Source: Micropterix aruncella (lineage: Eukaryota; Arthropoda; Insecta; Lepidoptera; Micropterigidae). From it: DNA of 64,000 bases. The stretch is taken from positions 2,666,001 to 2,730,000 of the forward strand of contig OX155974.1 in assembly GCA_944548615.1 (NCBI GenBank), read 5' to 3'. Position 1 is the first letter of the stretch. Every line of letters begins with the position of its first letter. Positions 57,354-64,000 of the stretch are shown piece after piece. The notes under the pieces were generated by a model, which saw only the letters and a program-made list of their open reading frames with translations, ran no database searches and was not told the origin of the DNA. The translations under genes were made by a program, and so were the position numbers.

Positions 57354-59303
57354 TCTACTATTCTCACATTATATAGGTCTACTCTTTCTGGCCAGACTGT
57401 AGATATTGAGGTGCTGAAATGTGTATATGAATCCACCTCGATCACCGTCCAAGGAGATACTAGACAAAGAAACAACGTTCGTAGTATTGGGGAATGTCAT
57501 CTACCCGAAACTTTTCATTAATACCCTCAAAAGCGTCTTGAAATTGTTGAAACGGAGCGAAAGGGCTGTCAAGATTAACGGAAAACACATCTAGCGTAGA
57601 AGTAACAACAAAGAACTTTATTCTCTAATTTTTAAGTACTTGCAGTAGTCAGGTTGCTAAGTTATTACGTTGAAGTGTTAAAATGTTTCTACGAAACCAC
57701 CAACTATGATAATGATGACAATCCAAGTAGATGCTGATCCAAATAGATGACCGTCGATGACCATCCAAGTAGATATTAGACGACGAAACAAAGTCCGTAA
57801 TATAAGGGAATATCAACTTACCGAAACTGTTCATTAATACCCTCAAAACGTCTTAAAAATTATGAAACGGAAAGAAAGATATATCCTAGATATAACTCAT
57901 TTTATCTGCCGTTTTGAACTCCATTTATTGAACTGAGCGGCAGACGAAATTCCAATTATTAGGTGGCAAATGACAAGATTTTGATATGAAATTAAACCAC
58001 GTAATAGTAGCAAAAGGTAAATTTAATATTAATAATAACATTAATTATTCCACTAATAACTATTATAGCATATTGCAGAAATCACCACCTTTTGTAATTA
58101 AGGGGTAAGTGGAATAAAACACTAATAATATTAAACCGAACGACATAATATTAAAACACTATGGATCTTATAACTTATAGCCAAAACTTATCCTATAGCT
58201 TATAACTATTAAACATATGGATCTTACACCGCACGAAATGTGTCCAAATTTATTCGGACGGTTCGAGAGGTAGTTTTTATGGACGATCGTTCGTTTCGTA
58301 TTCCGCTCTAACGCATTGCTCTATCCCGTTCGCTCAGACTAATTTGAGTTTTAGTTTACGAAGAAACGCAATCGGTCCCATTGTGCTCTATCTGTAAACT
58401 CTATATGTACATTCTTACAGCAAAACATCTCTGGACTGCAAAATTTTACGAAAATTCCATAGAATATACTGTCAAATTGCTATTACATTGGTAAGTAGGC
58501 ATATTTAATATAATATTACCAATTTATCAACTTAATATCCTTATTTTTAAAACCATTATATTTACATTATCTCCGCGTCGTAACAAACCCCTCTCCTGCT
58601 CATTATATTATTTCAACTAAGATACAATTGATTTATATCCGAAAATAAAATAAGTTAAACAAATAACCACTGTTCGATAGAAACTAGGTGTATAATTTAT
58701 AATTCATAATAAACACACACAGTTAAATCTAGATAAATTTAAAGGCATTAGAATTATCAATAAATGCATTTGACTGTTCCGTATAAATAATATAATAAAC
58801 ATACACATTAAAATCTAGGTTTTTAAGCAATTAGAATCATATCAGTAAATGCATTTGATTGTTCCGTATTGGCTGTTCGTGATAAATAAAAATTTACAAA
58901 AAGTAACTAAAAAATAAAATGCACACATACAATAGAATATACTACCTACTGGAGATCGCATTGTTATTAAAAACATTATATTTACATTTTCTCCGCGTCG
59001 TGTAACACCCCTCTCCTGCTCATTATATTATTTAAACTAAGATACAATAAATGATTTATATCCGAAAATAAAATAAGTTAATCCAGTAACCACTGTTCGA
59101 TAAAAACTAGGTTTCTGACTTATAATTCACAATAAACATACACGCTTAAATATAGGTAATTTTAAAGCCATTAGAATTATCAATAAATGCATTTGATGCA
59201 TGCAATAACTACCTAATAGAATATATTATCTAAAATAGTGTTCGTGCTCCACCGATGCATTATGTTCTGCTTGCTTAGAAGACGAAGAGTACTCATCAAA
59301 GGT

Positions 59304-60245
59304 CTACCGCCGACCGTTGCTTTTCGATTGTTTAATATTTTTAAATTGGCATTTGGCAGCAGTCATGTGATTTTTAAGTTGAATTTTCCAAACTAAATTC
59401 ATGCTTGCATATTGTACAAACAAAGAGCTTAATTTTTCGGTGTATTACATTTATATGTCCGATTAAGGTCGACTTTTGGGTGAAAGCTCTGTTACATTCC
59501 GCACAACTATACTTCATTCTGAGATGGACTGAGTTTATATGGACCTTTAACTTTCCTCGCGATGCAAAACTGCGATTGCATTTGTCGCACGCGAAAGGCT
59601 TCAATTTCCGGTGGACAGAATTGACATGTGTAATTAAATTAGCACTTCTAAAGAAAGCGCGTTTGCATTCCTTACATTCAAATTCCTTCATTTTTCTATG
59701 AACGCCATCAATGTGCAGTTCAAAGCGTGTTTGATTTGGAAATTCTTTGTTGCATAAACCACACGTCAATAGGTACATTCAACTGCCGGTGAGTGAAATT
59801 TACATGCTTTAGTAAGTATTCGCGATCAGAAATGACTTTCTTACACTGCTGACACGCATGCTTTAGTTTGCGATGGTCCGATTCTACGTGTGATTTCAAA
59901 CTTTTTATACAGGGAAATGCCCTATCACACTCTTCACACGTATATTCCTTAATTTTCCTATGCACTCTATTAACATGCTTAATTAGAATAAATCTTTTAC
60001 TTGATTTGTAGCTACATTTGACACACATATATTTCTTCCCATTTGGCTTAATACAATCTTTGCAAACTAACACAATTTCTTTGTTATTCCTACATGCTCC
60101 CATTGGCACGCTGCTGTCTAGATGGCGATCGCAGACAACGCATGTGAATTTATCAAATTTCGTTAACAATACTTTGACCTCTTTCGTCTCCTCAATATCA
60201 TCTTCCTGTTCCTTGCTGACTGATTCGACAGGATCGCTTCGTTCG
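59304..60245 (-). pseudogene. C2H2 zinc-finger gene, copy 7 (truncated)
   Basis: Lacks the start and first 75 or so codons: sequence stops within the ERSDPVES region and runs directly into the 3' end of copy 8 at about 60246. A 4-base insertion (TAGGTA 59770-59775) breaks finger 4, and an extra A near 59391 breaks finger 8. The Cys module and finger 1 match copy 1; finger 2 is C,K,S,S. A product of unequal crossing-over (947-base repeat unit). Confidence 0.82.
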
Positions 60246-60250
60246 CGGGT

Positions 60251-61363
60251 CTACCGCCGACCGTTGCTTTTCGATTGTTTAATATTTTTAAATTGGCATT
60301 TGGCAGCAGTCATGTGATTTTTAAGTTGAATTTTCCAACTAAATTCATGCTTGCATATTGTACAAACAAAGAGCTTCATTTTTCGGTGTATTACATTTAT
60401 ATGTCTGATTAAGGTCGACTTGAGGGTGAAAGCTTTGTTACATTCCGCACAACTATACTTCATTCTGAGATGGACTGAGTTTATATGTTTCTTTAAATCT
60501 GCACGCAATGCAAAACTACGATTGCATTTGTCGCACGCGAAAGGCTTCAATTTTCGGTGGACAGAATTGCCATGTTTAATTACATCACTCCTCCTAAAGA
60601 AAGCGCGTTTGCATTCCTTACATTCAAATTCCTTCATTTTTCTATGAACGCCATCGATGTGCAGTTTAAAGCGTGTTTGATTTGGAAATTCTTTGTTGCA
60701 TAAATCACACGTGAATACATTCAACTGCCGGTGAGTGAAATTTACATGCCGTAGTAAGTAGTCGCGAGAAGAAAAGACTTTCTTACACTGCTGACACGCA
60801 TGCTTTAGTTTGCGATGGATCGATTGGACGTGTGTTTTCAAAAGTTGTCTATATGAAAATGCCCTGTCACAATGTTCACACGTATATTTCTTCAATTTTC
60901 TATGCACTGCCTCAACATGCGCAATTAGATAAAATCTTTTACTTGATTCGTAGCTACATTTGACACACATATATTTCTTCCCATTTGGCTTAATACAATC
61001 TTTGCAAAATAACACAATTTCATTGTAATGCTTGCATGCTCCCATTGGCTCGCTTCTGTCTAGATGGCAATCGCAGACAACGCATGTGAATTTATCAAAT
61101 TTCGTTAACAATACTTTGATCTCTTTCATCACGCTTCCTTCGGGTTTTATGAAAGCCACTGCCTCTTCTTTAAATTCCAGAATATTTGCTTCCATATAAG
61201 AAGAGTTTGATTGTTCCTCTTTGTAGCAAATATCGCTTTCTGGTTTCAACGTTTCACTGTTCTTATTGTCAGAGCAACTTGGCATCCTGTCTTCGACATC
61301 GGACTCTAATTCTATCTTCACTTTAATGCCTGCATGATTTTCATCATCTTCCTGCCTTTCCAT
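60251..61363 (-). CDS. C2H2 zinc-finger protein, copy 8
   Basis: 370 residues, intact; shorter than the others because the acidic stretch before the Cys module is reduced (IKPEGSVMKEIKVLL), as in copy 5. Contacts: finger 1 K,F,Y,A; finger 2 Y,Q,L,T; finger 3 S,D,Y,R; finger 5 R,S,D,K (helix-core Val, and the first zinc His is followed by Gly); finger 6 L,A,D,K. Finger 8 is like copy 1. Same CACCATGG start. Its stop codon lies 5 bases from the truncated copy 7. Confidence 0.88.
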   Translation of the reverse strand: MERQEDDENHAGIKVKIELESDVEDRMPSCSDNKNSETLKPESDICYKEEQSNSSYMEANILEFKEEAVAFIKPEGSVMKEIKVLLTKFDKFTCVVCDCHLDRSEPMGACKHYNEIVLFCKDCIKPNGKKYMCVKCSYESSKRFYLIAHVEAVHRKLKKYTCEHCDRAFSYRQLLKTHVQSIHRKLKHACQQCKKVFSSRDYLLRHVNFTHRQLNVFTCDLCNKEFPNQTRFKLHIDGVHRKMKEFECKECKRAFFRRSDVIKHGNSVHRKLKPFACDKCNRSFALRADLKKHINSVHLRMKYSCAECNKAFTLKSTLIRHINVIHRKMKLFVCTICKHEFSWKIQLKNHMTAAKCQFKNIKQSKSNGRR

Positions 61364-62049
61364 GGTGAATATTTATACTTTATTATATATAGAGATAAAA
61401 TAAAGCGGAAAACTGCAGAAACTTACACGATCTACACCGTAAACAGATGTCATTGTTTTGACATTTCGTGTTTAGTATTGCCACATATTGGAATATAAAA
61501 TTCAATATTTTTACGTTGTGTTTACCGCACGGGCATTTTTTAGTGGGTAATCAGTACAACGAAAAACGCAACTATTGAAAAAAAAGTTTAAAAAAAACAA
61601 ATAAAATTGGTAATTTATTTCTTTTTGAAAATTACATTTTGTGTTTTTTTTATAGTGCTGATCACGGTGCGCTATCTAGCGGTGAGTTAAATGTCGCTAA
61701 TATTGTTTTAATTTACGATATAATACCTACCGCTATATGGCGCAGCGTGCTCAACATTTTCTCAAACCTTTATCTAACAGTCAACTTCTTCAAACTTTCA
61801 AATTAAAAAAAAAACAAAAATCCGTTTTTCAAAAAAAGTCCTGCGGTTTTTTTAATTTTTTCATCAAAAGTTGCTTACCTCGTTGTACTGATTAAACCCA
61901 CTAAAAATGCACGTGCAGTAAAAACATCCTGTATATTAGTCATAGTTGGTTTAATATCTAGCTATATCATAATGAGCTTGGGAACTTTTTTTTTTAAATT
62001 TTCCTAAAAGTACTTGTTTCAACTTAAAATCAGGATTTTCCCTCTAGCA
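61364..62049. other. Spacer between finger gene 8 and SWIM remnant
   Basis: Same content as 9778-10439: finger-gene 5' flank with the conserved donor-like GTGTAAGT, then the paired CTCF-like motifs (about 61667-61747). No hAT-like insertion here. No credible ORF. Confidence 0.5.
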
Positions 62050-63684
62050 CTTCAAATGACTCCAAAATAATTTTTAAAGATTCGTAAAAATGACCCCGGG
62101 CTAATTTTTCCTTGAAAGTCATTTGCGCGTGGCGTGACGTCATCACACACCATTCTTTCGTAGGCCTCCGATGCGGTGATTCGATTGTAAAGTTCTTTCA
62201 TGCCATAATAGACTATCGGCTTGTTCTATTGTTTGTTTGGAGATAACGTTACAAACGCTACTATCCATATTTTCCGAACAGTATTCTAAGAACAGCTTGT
62301 CATCTAAATTATTTGTTGCAGTTTTAAAGCTAAGATACAATAAGTGGATCGAAAGTTTAGCGTGAATGGGAGATCAATGTAATATTTACTTAACTGTGTT
62401 TCTATATTTCTTTTTCTGTATTCTTCCATTACAGACTTCATGAAACTGCCATCTGCCGATACAGAGGGCAGTTTGCATTCATGCATTGGCAATCATGCCA
62501 ATGCATGATTTGCAGCTGTTGACGTTTCTCCTATTTCCTTTATCTTTATAAACTTTACATCTGAGCCCACGCATGATAATTTAGCCCTACACCAGTAGCA
62601 CTTTACTGACGTCAGAGCTGGGTCTTCATTTCTACGATGCACCCATGACAAAAACGCTATAGCATATTTGCAACCCTCAGCACTCGCGGCGCAATCGTGA
62701 CACTGAAAATTTTTAATGGTGGATTTCTTTTCATCACATGGTACGGAGTCTTTCGCACCTTGTGTCAGGAGAAATACAGGCTTAAGTGTGCATATATTAG
62801 CTTCCCGTTTTACATGAACGTATCCTATAGCATTGTCTCCATACGAATCTCGGGCATCTCTGTAAATGAAATTTAATATGATATTGATGTGCAATATTGA
62901 ATCATAATTATTTTTAAACATAAAAACATATTTTCACTCCTTCTATTCGAAAAGAAGTAATTTTTACCCCGCGTGGCGGGAGCAAAGTTGCATTTTGCTC
63001 CTTACCTACTGTTTTTGTCATAGCTATGATCATGATATTATGATGGTATATGATGAGTATATGATGATAATCATGATTATGATGATGACGATGATATGAT
63101 GGTATAATAATGATGATGATGATTTTTAAAACATGTTTTAGTTTCTTCTCATAGTCGGAGTGAAAAGCAGAGGTTCACTTGGGAGCAAAACTATTCAAGT
63201 GTTGGGCTTTATAGCTGAATCTCTCGCTGCACTCAGAAATCCACGATAGAATCCTTTGTTATGCTCTGGATTCAATATTTTGCGCTCATCCTAAATATAC
63301 GACTTCTCGTCGCTGACATGTCACTAACACCATAGATTATTACACTGTGCTGACACTAAGAAGTATTAAACTGTATCGGAGTTGGCGCGAACAAGTCGTC
63401 AAATTATTACGTGTGTCATATTAAACGGAATTTAAAAGCTCTTTTACTTAACTATTTATAATATTAAATATTTAGTGTGCAGCTTATAACAACCACAATC
63501 TAAAACTTCACTCATGTGTAGTACTGGTAGCTCAATATTTAGTGAATATTACTTACCTAGCAGCCTTTGCACCACGAATGTCAGCGCTTATATAACTATT
63601 GTTCCAGGCAAAGTAACTCGCCATCGTGATTGAGTCTATTTGAGGCAAGTTATCAGATTGACACCGCTCAAATCCTTGCTCCAT
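62050..63684 (-). pseudogene. SWIM/YqaJ-like gene remnant, copy 8
   Basis: Exon 1 is 63684-63557 (ATG and donor intact, Arg-to-Gly-type changes near the end). Exon 2 begins at 62859 and is the open version seen in copy 3 (LKPVFLLTQGAKDSVPCDEKK), with CKY in place of CKH at the SWIM-like site, so a zinc ligand is lost. The TGA after NHALA and the frame change after LLWHE are present. No promoter block. Confidence 0.62.
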
Positions 63685-63721
63685 AATAATTTTAAGTAGG
63701 CACTTGTTTAGTCTACTATTC

Positions 63722-63964
63722 TCACATTATATAGGGTCTACCCTTTCTGGCCAGACTGTAGATATTGGGTTGCTGAAATATGTATACGAATCCACCTCGA
63801 TCCCCGTCTAAGTAGACAAAGAAACGAAGTTTGTAGTATTGGCGAATGTCGTGTCCCCGAAACTGTTCATTAATACCCTCAAAAAGGTCTTGCGATTGTT
63901 TAAACGGAGCGAAAGGGTTGTCAAGATTAACGGAAAACACATCTATCGTAAAAGTAACAACCAA
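63722..63964 (-). other. Conserved 80-codon ORF of unknown status (copy 3)
   Basis: Third intact copy (starts MVVTFTIDVFSVNLD), beginning the next array unit at the window edge. Function unknown. Confidence 0.25.
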
Positions 63965-64000
63965 GAACTTTATTCTCTAATTTTTAATTTCTTGCAGTAG

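Larger units (their letters stand above)
57354..63711. repeat. Array unit 7 (short type, doubled finger gene)
   Basis: Spacer 57354-59303 (AT-rich modules, no gene seen), a 5'-truncated finger gene fused to the end of a complete one, SWIM remnant 62050-63684, and the short junction. 63712-64000 begins the next unit. Confidence 0.8.

Noticed and set aside
3012..64000. Array as possible satellite DNA or CRISPR-like repeat
   Set aside because: Units are many kilobases, gene-bearing and interrupted. There are no short direct repeats with unique spacers.

Overview
This is an AT-rich, intron-containing insect-type genomic window. The evidence is CCTAA/TTAGG-type repeats, spliced gene remnants, and many eukaryotic transposon classes. 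Lepidoptera is my best guess at order, but this is only an impression. I see no tRNA, rRNA, CRISPR array or prokaryotic operon.

Layout. Bases 1-3011 are nested LINEs: the 3' tail of a LINE with a restriction-like endonuclease (RLE) abuts a minus-strand LINE that keeps its gag-like ORF1 and an AP-endonuclease fragment of ORF2, with a (TA)n tract of about 200 bases between them. From 3012 to the right edge the window is one tandem array of diverged units, about 6 to 11 kb each depending on insertions. On the minus strand, a typical unit carries (a) a single-exon C2H2 zinc-finger gene and (b) a decayed, spliced gene with a SWIM-type zinc finger and a YqaJ-like region. A pair of inverted CTCF-like motifs lies between them. 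Long units also carry a GC-rich presumed promoter and about 1.9 kb of further sequence with a 116-codon ORF of unknown meaning. Short units have lost that block. There are eight zinc-finger copies: five intact (8620, 13725, 22343, 31674, 60251) and three broken (43975, 48112, 59304). In the SWIM/YqaJ copies I can compare, the same stop and frameshift recur, so that gene probably died before the array grew, while the finger genes stayed open.

Because the units are paralogous, each insertion can be read against an empty site in a sister unit. This gives exact ends for an RLE LINE (full length plus a 5'-truncated head-to-tail copy), five copies of a hAT-like family with 8-bp target duplications and 15-bp subterminal repeats, a piggyBac-type MITE in TTAA, an intact pogo-type transposon in TA, two solo LTRs, a 187-bp near-perfect palindrome and a small AT-rich MITE.

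The most interesting signals are these. The finger genes differ mainly at the helix residues that contact DNA, over a nearly constant framework, as expected for an expanding and diversifying family of DNA-binding regulators. A recurrent 4-base GGTA/CCTA insertion occurs at TA dinucleotides throughout the array and breaks three finger genes. The hAT-like family has pentapeptide-like 15-bp end repeats. The RLE LINE has a zinc finger encoded upstream of its first in-frame ATG.
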